This document shows, one piece after another, positions 48,315-59,881 of a stretch of 64,000 nucleotides of DNA. This DNA is from Ciona intestinalis (lineage: Eukaryota; Chordata; Ascidiacea; Phlebobranchia; Cionidae). The notes under the pieces were generated by a model. It worked only from the letters and a program-made list of their open reading frames with translations. It had not been told where the DNA came from and did not search any database. The translations under genes and the position numbers were made by a program. The DNA is taken from the NCBI RefSeq assembly GCF_000224145.3, contig NW_004190420.2:867223-931222 (forward strand), given 5' to 3'. The stretch's first letter is position 1. Every line of letters begins with the position of its first letter.

Positions 48315-51300
48315 ATGATGGGCGTGTGTATGCCACCTGTTATACCAGGGGGTGGGTATAACGCTGCATTGTTTGTTGGTGGAGAAGGCGATTTCCTGGG
48401 CAATGGAAGTTATGGGAAGGTGTGGCGAGCGTTTCATAAAACCTACAGAACAGTAGCTGTTAAAGTTTGCGTGTTGAATGGACCAAAAACGACAGCTACG
48501 AAAGAATTTGAGAATGGTTAGAAGTTGTTGTTTTAAGCATCATTGTCATATAATCTGAATGAATGTGACTTATTTGGGCGTTGAAACACAGGTGTTTAGT
48601 TTTATACACCTTTTGCCCGCTTACGTTACCGCATATGTCACTTTGTAGGTATTTGTTTTCTGTATGGCTGACAATATAAACAACTTTTAAATACCAACTG
48701 GGCTGGAGCAATTGCCGTTGAGTGTCTTGCACAAGGACACATACGACCACAAGCTTCGAGTCTTGAACCAGAAACCTCTGGGTTATAGGCGTGGACGTGC
48801 TAACGAAACCACGACATGGGTATTATGGGCCATATATTTATCCTTTATTGTTTAGAGATTAATCACATGTGGAGTACCAACGACTGTCCGTACATTGTTC
48901 GTTGTCATGGTTACTTCACCAACTTTGATTTGGCGGGAATAGTGATGGAGTATATGGAGTATGGGACTCTGTTCGAGTTGTTACACCATCGGCCACCAAT
49001 TGAGATTCCAATTGAACTGAAAATTCGGTTGGTTAATTTGGGCTTCATGCTCGGGGTGGATTAGATGATGCATTTGTTAAATTACAGATTTGCGCAAAAC
49101 ATAACGATGGCTTTAGATTACTTGCATAACACCAGACATGACCAACGATTTATACACGGGGACATAAAGGTTATATGATTGTTATATGTTTTCTATGTGA
49201 AGTATATTGTAATTGCTGCAGACGTTGAACATTTTGCTCGATCGTTTTCTGGTGGCAAAAATCTCGGATTTCGGTGGTTGTAGGCTGCGCACTGTTACGG
49301 AGAATTTGAACCTCGGTGGAAGGGGCCGAGATTTGAAGCCTGGTGAAAGGAATGTGTTCACTATACAGTATGCTGCTCCCGAGGTGTTGTTGAACCCGGA
49401 GTCCGAGCTCAGGGCGGCGGTCAGTGTAATGTGCATGATGAAATGTCTGGTTATAACAAGTTTAATTAAATTTATCCGCAGGCCGATGTTTATAGTTGCG
49501 GAGTGGTTTTGTGGGAAATTTACACCGGGGATGTCCCGCACAAACAATATCGAACCATTGATAAGTTGGAGCATGATATTTGTACGAACAAAGCGAAATT
49601 AAAAATACCCCATTCCGATGTAGGTTATTATGTCTAAAACTATTGATTCAAAGCTTTTAGTTTGTGCGGGTAAATAATTTAACTTATTCTCACTGTATTT
49701 GGTCAACTTAGTTATATGCACCACAGCTGGTAAATGTAAATACATATACTTATGTTTGGGGTAAGTTGGAACGCGAGATAAGTTGGAACGCGACAGTGGC
49801 AATGTGTGTTTAAATGTCCCATCGTACCCCACCGTACTGTAATATGGTACAATAGGGGAAGATGGGACACTTAAGCACATATTGCTAAATATTTCTAAAA
49901 TCAAAACAGATGACGGTTTTTGGGTAATACCACGAATTAGTACTATCATTCCTTTATTAATTGACAACAATTCATAAAATATAATAAAACACACGAGGAG
50001 TTATTTAGCGATCCGCACAACAAGTAAAATTTTACAAATTCGAAAACACACAGGATAAGATGGAACAGTTTAAAATCATTGTTAATTTTGATTATTAAGT
50101 GTATTTATAAATCGGAATATACGTAAATAACACGAAATAATACTGTACGTTATGAAAATTAGGTCTAAACATTCATTTTCTTGCCCTACTGCCATAGTTT
50201 TTAACATGTTACCTATACATTATATTATTTCATAACAATTGGTATTGTGTGAACATCAATGGGTAATGTCCGAACATCAATGGATAAATATTGTATCCAA
50301 CAAATGTATATGAACTTGTAATAACAGAAAATTGATAATAACTATTGATAAAGTTTTTATTTTTGCTACAAATTGGGTATTACTACTCTGTTTTTGACAC
50401 AAGCCACTTCCCATAAATTATCACCAAGTGCAAATGACCAAATTTCGAATATATTTTCAAAATATTATCTTTTTATTATATCAGTATCTTATAGTTGAAT
50501 AACCCCTGAGGTATAAATTACTAAATTAAAAGCAAATCTTTTAAAGTTTGGCAATGAAAACATACAAAACTACAATGTGGGGGAAGATGGGACTCTAAAT
50601 TGAAATATATTTACATTAGCAGTATTCTGCAACTTGTAGTTAACCTACCGAGTTTAACAGGCTATGCTAGTTTCTTTGCCATGTAAACTTCATATATATA
50701 ACGTTAAACCGATAATTTTTTGTTGTTTTTATCTCAAATTAAAGTCATATTGACCCCTGCCTATTTTCCCTATGCTTATATCTCACTGTTTTTTTACAAA
50801 ACTAAAACTAGTTTTATGAGACAAAATCAAACTGTACGAAATATTCAAGGTTGTTTTATGAAGCTATGAAACTAGTTTAATCGTTCGCACACGCAAACTA
50901 AAAAAATTCATCGGCTTTACTATGATTTAGCGAGCTTTAAAAAATGGCACCTTACTATTTCGCATTTTTTTACCTGTTCAAAGTATACTGTTTCTATTTT
51001 ACTTTTTTTTAATATTTAAAAACAGTTATCAGGTTTGACGTTTATAAAGTCGTGATAATACTCTCGAATAACTCTGTAACCTTATTTTCCTGATTCTCAT
51101 TAAATGAGGGTCCGTAAAAAGAAAATTAAAAAAAGTCTCCTCTGACAAAGTGTTCCATCTCTCCCCACCCTACTATATAATAGAAATAGAGTTTACCAAT
51201 AATTGAATTACGTTTGGTAAACCAGGAAGCAAGCGCTGTAAAACAAAGCATGATAAAACTGATTCAAAGATGTCTGGCTCATTCTGCCCGCAAACGAATC

Positions 51301-52528
51301 ACAGCAAACGCGGCGGTTCAATACATTGTTGGTAATGCCGCCATTGATCCATTGATAGTAGATAGACAGGTATGTCTTGTTGGTTGTGAATGCGAACTGA
51401 TATTCACAACAACTCTGTTTCATACAGGTTATACTGGTGCGTGAATGCTTAAATCCCATTAGTTATAACAGGAGGCCGTGTAGCGAAAACAGCACAGATA
51501 TTGTATCTGCGATGCGCGAGCAAGAAAATTCAAGGCGACCCTGTCCACCCGACCATCCACGCAAAACGGCCAAAGGGCAAGTTACGAATTGGAAGGGAAG
51601 CTTCTTGGAAAACTTTAAATGGATTAAGATTCGTAATCCAAAGGACTTTGATAAATGGTACGATTCTCTCTTCGTGGAAGCTATAAATAAAATCTTTCCA
51701 AAACCAGGTTTGCAAGTCATTTAAACATGTATGTGTTGAATATGTATGTTACCAACAATGAAACGTAGGACCTCGAGAGGATCACACAGACAACGGTGGC
51801 AAGGGCAGTGAGTCGGCGAAGATGGATGAAGCTCGAGCTTTTCCTGCCCCATCACGAAAGGTAACTATGTATATCAACAGACATCAGGTTTGATTATTAT
51901 TATGTTTCTTTCCCAAAACTTGACAGAAAGTGGGACGAGTGCCAAGGCCTTGGGCTCACAAGACACGTTTAGTATGCTTGCTGTGTGGTGATGATGGTGT
52001 TGGAAAACATCAGGCGGTGATTTATGACTTGTATGGTAAAACTAATTCACAAAAACACAAGGTATGTTGACGCTCAGTATAAATCTTTACGAAAAGTTAA
52101 GGTTTATAATATTAAGTATATGTTAGGAATACATATCTCAACGCAAAGTCAGTGGGAAAACTTGTTCACTTAAATACATGTTCCCAATCGATGAACCTGA
52201 AGCTGTAAACGTTATCTTGTACTGTTTCTGCATTACTGATGAAAATAGTTTCGTAAACCTGGTTGGTGAGTGGGTGCCAAACATGGAGAAAAAGCACAAA
52301 GGTGTTCCGAGTATCCTGGTAGGACTACAGGGCGAACTACGCAGCTGTTCCACTTCCAAACCGATAGGTATAGACGTTCTGCTGAACGCCGCACACAAAA
52401 TCGGTGCGAAGGAATACTTGGAATGTTCAGCAACCACAGGCTACAATATAAACCATTTATTTGATTTCGCATTTGCTTTGGCGCTTGAAAATGCGACCAC
52501 GCCACGTTCGACCAAGTTTCATGTTTAG
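48315..52528 (+). CDS. Protein kinase fused to a degenerate Rho-like GTPase domain
   Basis: Ten exons close in phase into 614 residues: 48315-48516, 48856-49027, 49088-49169, 49222-49419, 49482-49619, 51226-51369, 51428-51707, 51769-51860, 51927-52061, 52127-52528. A stop codon lies directly before the start. Residues 25-300 are a TKL/Mos-type kinase: glycine loop GNGSYGKV (29-36), VAVK with Lys50, helix-C Glu68, HGDIKTLN (148-155; Asp150 present, the usual Arg replaced by Gly), DFG (168-170), AAPE (203-206) and ADVYSCGVVLWEIYTG, so catalysis is plausible. Residues 317-436 are a linker. Residues 450-614 resemble a Rho GTPase: LVCLLCGDDGVGKH (P-loop), VILYCFCITDENSF, SILVGLQGELR and GAKEYLECSAT. 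Switch II is shortened and binding residues are lost, so GTP binding is doubtful. There is no CAAX end. One gene is favoured because phases match and no alternative start precedes the second part. Two genes remain possible. Confidence 0.75.
48580..48820 (-). mobile_element. SINE copy in kinase-gene intron 1
   Basis: Same tail, core and tRNA-like head order as at 27040-27345 (CTGGGCTGGAGCAATTGCCG, GTCTTGCACAAGGACACATA, then a degraded head). Diverged. Confidence 0.7.
49740..51180. mobile_element. MITE-related sequence filling the large kinase-gene intron
   Basis: GGGGAAGATGGGACAC at about 49853, GGGGGAAGATGGGACT at about 50579 and CCATCTCTCCCCACCCTACT near 51155-51175 are ends of the same MITE family. 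TGTCCCATCGTACCCCACCG occurs at about 49815. The interior is AT-rich with no transposase. It may be a longer family member or nested insertions. It accounts for most of the only long intron (49620-51225) of the gene. Confidence 0.5.
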
Positions 52529-53595
52529 TGATTAGTGTGCAAGCAACGCTGTTAATAATGATGTATTATAGCAGTAGCATAATAGCTTTGAACTAAAATC
52601 AAACAATTGAAACCAGAGTCCGTTTATATACGGATTGAAACGGCTCCATTAATACTTTTTAAACTCCATTGGCAATATTTCATGATTTAGTTTTTATCAG
52701 AAAATGTTTTGTATTATGTGTATATACCAACGATGCATTTATGTGCTATGTACAAATAATGGAAAATCTAGTTTTATAACATTGTTTTAGATAATATATA
52801 CGCGAAAGCTTGACCTAATATCGGCTGTATGTTTATATGTGGTTCTTTGTATTCCATGGTGGATTGGGTTTAATTTGGAAATACTTTACCAATAAATCCG
52901 TGCCAGGGACATTGTCAGCTGTTATAATAAAATCTTAGTAAGGCTTCTATAAATTAAACAAATGTACTTATTTAAAAATAATGTCAGCAAAATTAATAAA
53001 CTCTGGCTCCACGCAGGTTGTACGTAGCTACAAACACATTTTTATTCCGTGTCTATCTATTAAAGGTTTGCTCTCTTGTTTCCTAATAGTAACGAATCAG
53101 GTGATTCACCACAACCGACAAACGTGACTCAGCAAACCGGATATTACGTCATTAATGTATACATTTACAGACAATGGACAAAAGGTTTTATATTCGAGAT
53201 TTGGTGGTTGTGTTATTATATAACGTTTGTATAGTTTTGTTAGGTCGTATGCATTAATACGAACAATAATATGGATTGAGCATGAATTTGATTTTCTTTT
53301 TAAATACAACAGCGATGTTTACTTCAGTAAACAGCGATATTTACTTACCAATATAACTACCAACCTCCCACCAGCTTAATCTATAAGGGTCTTCACTAGT
53401 GTATAATGTTGATATTTCTATGTTTTCAACCACAATTTATTTTCAAACACCTATAACTCACTAATTAATTTGCTTCTATTTTTCTTCTCTATCATTTTTA
53501 AAATGATAATTTTATTGTGATGTTAAATCATTTCCAGCAAATAGGCCGGAACATAATTTAGATAAAATAATTCAATTTCTTGTTTAAACTAAATC
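52529..53595. other. Intergenic, no feature seen
   Basis: AT-rich spacer between the kinase-GTPase gene and thioredoxin. I see no exon, repeat or clear control element, apart from the expected 3' flank and promoter positions. Confidence 0.4.
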
Positions 53596-53916
53596 ATGGG
53601 AGTCGTAACAATTACAACCAAACAGGATTTCGACGACAAATTAGTTGCGGCCGGCGACAAACTAGTGGTGGTGGATTTCACCGCGGGTTGGTGTGGCCCC
53701 TGTCGTATAATTGCCCCGAAGTTCCAAAGTATTGCAGAAGAAAATCCCGATGTTGACTTCTTGAAAGTTGACGTTGACGCAAACCAGGATTTGGCCGACG
53801 AATATAAAGTTCAGGGCGTCCCAACTTTTATTTTCATCAGGAATGGGAAAAAACTTGAATCGTTCTCTGGCGCCAATGAGGCAAAACTAAAGGAAAACGT
53901 GTTGAAATTGAAATAA
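53596..53916 (+). CDS. Thioredoxin, single exon
   Basis: Small cytosolic disulfide reductase recycled by thioredoxin reductase. The frame is complete: ATG 53596 to TAA 53914-53916, 106 residues, the usual thioredoxin length. The active site WCGPC is at residues 32-36 within VDFTAGWCGPCRIIAPKF. Later blocks include DFLKVDVDANQDLADEYKVQ, the cis-proline GVPTF and the closing FSGANEAKLKENVLKL. There are no introns, in contrast to every other conserved gene here, so it may have arisen by retroposition. The frame is fully intact and upstream sequence looks like a normal promoter region, so I call it functional. Confidence 0.95.
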   Translation: MGVVTITTKQDFDDKLVAAGDKLVVVDFTAGWCGPCRIIAPKFQSIAEENPDVDFLKVDVDANQDLADEYKVQGVPTFIFIRNGKKLESFSGANEAKLKENVLKLK

Positions 53917-54728
53917 ACATTTCATTAAAATGATAATCATTAAATACTAATCAAGCAATATGTGATTTATATATTTGTAACCTCGCTTTACTTGCATTTA
54001 ATCTTTGTATCAATAATCGTAACTTAGTTTGTTGCAACTTGTTTTAGCACTTATATATTGATGGTATGCAGTAACTTTAATATGCATTTTATTAAATAAT
54101 ATCAGTTGCAAAATGTCTATTAACGAGAATATAACTATGCAGGTATCATGTTAGATGATGTCATAATGTGCATTACAAAACGAATAATGACATCATAATG
54201 GAATATTTTTACCACTTGTTGGTTGTATTTATGACGTCACACATCTGATTGAAATGTCATTGTTGTGACGCCAACACAGTGGTTTCAACACTCGTGTCTG
54301 GACCATAGATTTGGGTTTGAGGCTTAACAGCGCCACCATTGTGGCATGTGTCTTTGAACAAAACAACAATTGCTCCAACCCAGTGGTCACTAATGGGTTG
54401 TACAAATTGTCAACCATACATAAAACAAACACCCACAAAATTACATACGTGGTAACTTGTAAGCAGGCACGAGGTTTATGAAACAGAACACCCGTGTCAT
54501 AACGACTGTCGTTGCCCGCCATGCGAGGATGAATAAGTTGCATACGTGGTAACTTGTAAGCGGGCACGATGTGTATGAAACAAAACACCCGTGTTATAAC
54601 GACTGTCATTGCCCCGTCATGTGTGGATAAACAATTTACATTTATTTATATATGACAATGCCTTTATACAAGTAGCATAGTAACATTGCACTTCCCCTGC
54701 ATACCATGCATAATATCCAGGTTGAATT
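53917..54728. other. Intergenic region containing a SINE copy
   Basis: Holds the thioredoxin 3' flank and a SINE copy at about 54300-54620 in plus orientation, with the tail unit present about one and a half times (GTGGTAACTTGTAAGC occurs twice). Confidence 0.5.
54300..54620 (+). mobile_element. SINE copy with duplicated tail
   Basis: Core AACAATTGCTCCAACCCAGT and TTGTACAAATTGTCAACCAT, then tail units GTGGTAACTTGTAAGCAGGC and GTGGTAACTTGTAAGCGGGC in tandem. The duplication shows the first step towards the array at 58287. Confidence 0.7.
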
Positions 54729-57636
54729 ATGGAGGGGGAGATATATAGGTGGCATGGCTACTTAAGTGGGTGGGGGAAAAAATATTTTGTTTTGCACAAC
54801 GGGACGCTCTCATGTTTCGCTTCAAAGGTAAACATTTGTTATTAATAATGATGTCATAATTGATATATTATACAATTATGTGAATGGCTCATTATCGATC
54901 AATCGATGTTTTTCTGGGTGTCGTTACCTAGTTATTCTTTGTTGATTTAACTTTTACTAAAATTACCAACTCGTTAAAATAAATTTAAACAAACCCAGAG
55001 AAATTGTAACTAAATAAATATTTTGCGCTTTGTTAAATTTATACCGAAGTAATTTGTGGCAAATAATTGAAATATCTTACGTTCAATATTTGATTGACAG
55101 GTGGAGAGAATGAATAGGAAACCAGCCACGGAAGTTTATAATCTTGGTTTGTGCGAGATTATAGTCGACCATGTGACCCCAACCCAGTTTGAATTAAAAG
55201 GAACAATTGGCGGCAAAGTTTGCTCGTTGAAAACCGACACAAAGGATGAAAGGCAGCAGTGGATTAAGTCGTTAGGTTTGTTATTTAACATGGTTACTTA
55301 CGTTAAGAAACCCAATACCCTTGTGTTAAGTAACCCATGTGTTTAGTGTGAAACGGCGATTCAATGACTTGATATATTTCCATATCGTGCTGATAAAGCC
55401 TTGTGTGATAGTTGCAACTTATATAGTGTTTATATTTTTATTGGTGGCAACAGCAGCAAAATATTTAGCTTTGTAAATATTGGAAGAAAGGTTCATTGAA
55501 ACAGAGTGGTTACCTTTGTTAAAATATTTACATTAAAACAGCTATCTTAGATTAATTATAAACCACAGTATTAAACCACCCCAGGTTCGGCGAAGGCTTG
55601 TTTACTGGATACTTCAACACTGGGGTTCCTCCCCAAACCATCGGAGGATTCGAGACTCCTCACATCCCAGGTGAGCAGGGAGGTTGAGGAAGATACTTCA
55701 CTCGTGGCTTCATTCGAATCTGTGGCCATCGAACCAAATGAAAAGATGGAACAAAGTGGTGAGGCTCGTTTACAAGTTACCACGTATGTAACGGTGTGGG
55801 TGATTGTTTCACCTATGGCTGATAATTTAGACAACCGATTAGTGATCACTGGGTTGGATCACACATTCAAAATTAGTTTGTTCTATAACATAATAAACAT
55901 GATTGTTATGTAACAAAGGAAATGGAAGTTTAAACAATCTGTTATTGTCATCGGACAACCCAAGTATTGTTGACGAACCGGAACAAACGAATATTCTTCA
56001 TCTTTGTGATGTCACAAAGACAGAGGTGAGTATTGTGATGTCATAATGGTTAATCACAAGTGTAGCGACCAAGCTTCTTTCTTCCAATGGAATATAAATA
56101 TGTTTTAACTATTAGCGTGTTTTGTTATCAGTAAAAACGGAAATTAATTTTGAAATGATTTATTATTAATTAATTGAATGACATCATAATCACAATTATT
56201 AGATTGCAAACCTTGAAGAAGCGATAACTTTATTATCAACGAACGAAATCGGGAAAATTTTGTTGAAAGTGGAAACTTCATGTCGTGCGTTGTTGGCGGC
56301 TGTGGAAGAAAAGAAATTGACTTTGGCTGAGGATGAACAAGAAGCACAAGATACACAACTAGCACAAGATACACAACTAGCACAAGAAAACCAACTAGCA
56401 CAAGATTCACACATTGACAACTTCAGCACTTTCTTTTCATCCCAACCAACCAACTTCCGTCATGTGGTGGATGGAACTATCTCACGTGAGGGGAAACCCC
56501 TCCTTCCAGCTCTAATATTCCTCGAGGCTTGTCAATGTTACCTCAGGTTCTTTGATCGATTCAGCGGAACCGTGATGACCCCATTGAGGAACGACATCGA
56601 AGGAAACATCGGGAAGATCAGGAAAGTTATGAAGGACTCCGGAAAAGGGTACGACTATTTACAGGTGGGTTGATAAGTTGCCATAGTTGTCAAACATAGG
56701 GAACCTCATTGATTAATGTGGTGAATGCAATATACTTTGGCTCTGCTTGTCTGTATAGACACCTAACAGCTAACAGTAGGGTAAAGCCAGTTAGGCTCAA
56801 AGCTGTGCTAAAACATGTGATGTCACTGTTTGAAAACCTTGTGTGACATGTCACCATTCTGCTTCTATGGCTGTTTTCTATATATTGAGGCATCTTTAAC
56901 ATTACGCTGTTGGTTTGAACTGAGTCATATTTGGTGATTGTGATGTCATACAGGAGATTGTTGATCATGAAATAAGTCGTAAACAGCACACGGGACCCGA
57001 CACTGCCACCCAGGCCTTGCTGTGGTTGAACCGCGCACTTAGCGTGATGTGCCGATTCCTCAAGAATGTCGTAACAAGTGATAGCGCAACTAAACACGAC
57101 ACTGGGGCGTCGTTTATATCGGCGTATAATGAATTACTTGCTAAACATCACAATTGGATGGTACAGAAGTTGTTTAAGTAAGTTGTTGTGTTGTTGACTG
57201 GTGGTGTGGAGTTATAAGGTGTTTGATTTGTGGGTGTATGTGTATTTGGGCGGAACACTTAATTGTTTTAACCCTTAGTTCGCTTGAGGTTGTCCAAATT
57301 ATTAGCCGCGTACAGACACTCATATAGTTACATATATAGTAACACCTGTGGGCTGTGTTACAACTACTGAAGTTGGTTTTATATATTATTAAACTTGTAT
57401 TTAACCACCAATGTTACCATAGGGTTGGGTTAAAGATGGTTCCGTCGTATGAAGCTTTTCAACAAAGCATGATCGATCAGCAGTGTTGGAAGGAGGGGGA
57501 AGCTACAGGGGAGGTTGGGTGGTTGGATGTGTTGGATGATAAGATGGCGCATCATGTGATGCAATACATCGAACCTATGGGTGTAGTGGTTGAACAACTC
57601 AGATACATGTACACCACACATAATATTGACCCATAA
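54729..57636 (+). CDS. PLEKHA8: PH- and GLTP-domain lipid transfer protein (PLEKHA8/FAPP2-like)
   Basis: FAPP2 binds PI4P and ARF1 at the trans-Golgi through its PH domain and moves glucosylceramide with its GLTP domain. Seven exons (54729-54827, 55101-55275, 55585-55758, 55919-56025, 56203-56664, 56954-57177, 57423-57636) give 484 residues with phases closing. The PH domain is residues 1-93, starting MEGEIYRWHGYLSGWGKKYF as in FAPP proteins and ending RQQWIKSLGSAKACLLDT. A linker carries a short repeat (TQLAQD-like, about four copies, residues about 230-255). The GLTP domain fills the rest: LLPALIFLEACQCYLRFFDR, NDIEGNIGKIRK (the Asp/Asn sugar-headgroup motif), ATQALLWLNRAL, HHNWMVQKLF and VPSYEAF. 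The 3' end converges on AIMP2 with 218 bases between stops. Exon 3 must extend past an early GTGAGC donor to 55758 for the phase to work. Confidence 0.92.
55765..55862 (-). mobile_element. SINE fragment in PLEKHA8-like intron 3
   Basis: Contains GTTACCACGTATGTAACGGT and GTGATCACTGGGTTGGATCA, matching tail and core of the SINE. It starts a few bases after the exon 3 donor. Confidence 0.6.
56677..56790. repeat. Single copy of the 131-bp satellite unit
   Basis: In PLEKHA8-like intron 5. It matches the unit of the 44016-44790 array, starting just after its first bases, with a small duplication (ACAGCTAACAG). Confidence 0.85.
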
Positions 57637-57842
57637 TTATTAGTTTTTAGTTTGTTGTGATGTTATTTTACTAACAATATTTTTATACTGATAGATGGTA
57701 CATAGATTTTGCGTGTCTTTTTCTGTACTAACTTTCTTTCTCTTGATAATGAAATTTAATTGTGTATGTTTCTATGCAACCCAACCCTGGAAATCAAGCG
57801 TGCACTATTTTTATATTTGTTTCAATGGAACACATCATGCGT

Positions 57843-57848
57843 GAATAA
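57843..57848 (+). terminator. Polyadenylation signal of the PLEKHA8-like gene
   Basis: AATAAA about 205 bases after the stop codon and 6 bases from the end of the AIMP2 stop on the other strand. The cleavage site would fall inside AIMP2 coding sequence, so the two transcripts should overlap at their 3' ends. Confidence 0.55.
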
Positions 57849-57854
57849 AGAATT

Positions 57855-59881
57855 TTAACCAAACATTTGTTTTGCTCGCTCCAACCATGGCCCAACCCAT
57901 CGCTGCCCACTAGTGTTGAAACACCGCTGCAGCGTTGAGAACGCATTGCAGTCGACAATCGTGGGAACTTTCCCCATGAACCATTGGTTATTGTTCAATA
58001 CCCCCCCTAGTGTTTGTAACGCATCTTGTCGTTGCTTCTTCGTTGACCCGATGTTGTTTATGACATCACAAGCATCATATATGACATCAGTGGTTGTAAT
58101 AATCAGGAAACTTGTGGGAGTGTTGTCATAGTAACCGAGCATTCTACCAACCAGCCTTGCAAGGTTGGATTCACCCACAATGGGTGAGGAGGAAGGATGG
58201 AGGTGGGTGATCGGGTCGTCCGGTGCTAAATATAACTTGGATATTGGGATCCCATCGTCCATGACCGCTTATAGTTAACAGATGATGTAACTTATTTATC
58301 CTCGCTAGTGGGGCAACGACAGTCATTATAACACAGGTGTTCTGTTTCATACACCTCGTGCCCGCTTACAAGTTACAACATATGTAACTTATTTATCCTC
58401 GTATAGTGGGGCAACGACAGTCATTATAACACAGGTATTCTGTTTCATACCCCTCGTGCCTGCTTACGAGTTACCACGTATGTAACTTATTTATCCTCGC
58501 ATGGCGGAGCAACGACAGTCGTTATAACATGGGTGTTTTGTTTCATACACCTTGTGCCCGCTTACGAGTTACCACGTATGTAACTTATTTATCCTCGCAT
58601 GGCGGAGCAACGACAGTCGTTATAACACGGGTGTTCTGTTTCATACACCTCGTGCCTGCTTACGAGTTACCACGTATGTAACTTATTTATCCTCGCATGG
58701 CGGAGCAACGACAGTCGTTATAACATGGGTGTTCTGTTTCATACACCTCGTGCCCGCTTACGAGTTACCACGTATGTAACTTATTTATCCTCGCATGGCG
58801 GAGCAACGACAGTCGTTATAACACGGGTGTTTTGTTTCATACACCTTGTGCCCGCTTACGAGTTACCACGTATGTAACTTATTTATCCTCGCATGACGGA
58901 GCAACGACAGTCGTTATAACACGGGTGTTTTGTTTCATACACCTTGTGCCCGCTTACGAGTTACCACGTAAGCTACTTTGTGGTAAATATTTTTATGTGA
59001 TCTCGTTTATTCAGCCACACGATGTCTCACCTGACTTCCAAATCAATGTAATTATGATGTCATAATGGTTTCGATTCGTTGTCTCCTCATTGGTCAGGAA
59101 CGAGGTCATGTGATTGGTCACGGATGAGTGACCATGAACTTTCACCAAAACTTTGAACTGAACAAAGTATTGTTGTGTCATAATGGTCGTATTTTTATAT
59201 AACATATTTTTTTTTATTTTACAATTGATAACAAAGATCAAATCAACTTAGGGAACCAACAGCAAATCAGTTCAAACCATCTTACCCGTTGTCGCAACAT
59301 TTTGATCAAATATTTCAATGATAGTGGGGGTTGGGAGGGACATGCATGGATCACGATATCACGAAACTCTGCGTTCTGCCAAAATAAATATATGGTTAAG
59401 CATGACATAACATATGATGAACATGTTGCTTACATTTCCTTTATTGGTTGTTGTTGTGACCATGGATTTCATTTTATTCACCCGTTCAATCATGTCGTCC
59501 AAACCTCGCAATAAATCTGATTGTCGCTGCTTTAATGAAGTCAACTCCTGGGTAACCTTGGATATATTGTTACGGTTAATTTATGAATGTGTCTTTGGAT
59601 TTTAAGTATGAACGATACTATAAGTGGTACTAGTGAAAAACATTGGGCAATACATTGTGGGGGGTGTTCCCCTGTTTGGGTGTTTACACGCACATATTCT
59701 CACGCAACCATATTTAACCAATCAGGCATACATAATATATTATTTCCATATATTCCCACACACTTACATTGTTATCGCCCGTATTGTCGCAAATAGTTAC
59801 CATAGAAGATGCTTTATACATCACGTCTGGTAGTTGGACGTTTGTTGAATTATACTCGAAGTGTGGTTTAGCAGAATACAT
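57855..59881 (-). CDS. AIMP2: Aminoacyl-tRNA synthetase complex scaffold AIMP2 (p38)
   Basis: Scaffold of the cytosolic multisynthetase complex. Five exons (59881-59768, 59556-59434, 59375-59286, 59157-59031, 58267-57855) give 288 residues with phases closing. The start MYSAKPHFEYNSTNVQLPDV matches the conserved N-terminal MYxxKPxH motif that binds lysyl-tRNA synthetase; an in-frame ATG seven codons upstream (59902) is also possible. Exon 2 is a leucine-zipper-like coiled coil (LKQRQSDLLRGLDDMIERVN). Exon 3 has FRDIVIHACPSQPPLSL. Exon 4 has KVLVKVHGHSSV and TLIWKSG. The last exon is the GST-C-like domain with PIVGESNLARLVGRMLGYYD, ALQTLGGVLNNNQWFMG and a WVGPWLERAKQM end. Intron 4 is filled by a 98-bp tandem array. 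Confidence 0.92.
58287..58972. repeat. Tandem array, 98-bp unit, seven copies
   Basis: Units begin with GTAACTTATTTATCCTCGCA at 58287, 58384, 58482, 58580, 58678, 58776 and 58874, so the period is 97-98. Each contains CAACGACAGTCGTTATAACA and GCTTACGAGTTACCACGTAT. The unit equals the tail of the SINE family seen at 27040, 47500, 54300 and elsewhere. The copies are very similar, so expansion or homogenisation is recent. Lies entirely in AIMP2 intron 4. Confidence 0.95.

Noticed and set aside
55671..55913. Separate 80-codon gene in the PLEKHA8-like region
   Set aside because: Its first half is the true continuation of exon 3 and its second half is SINE sequence.
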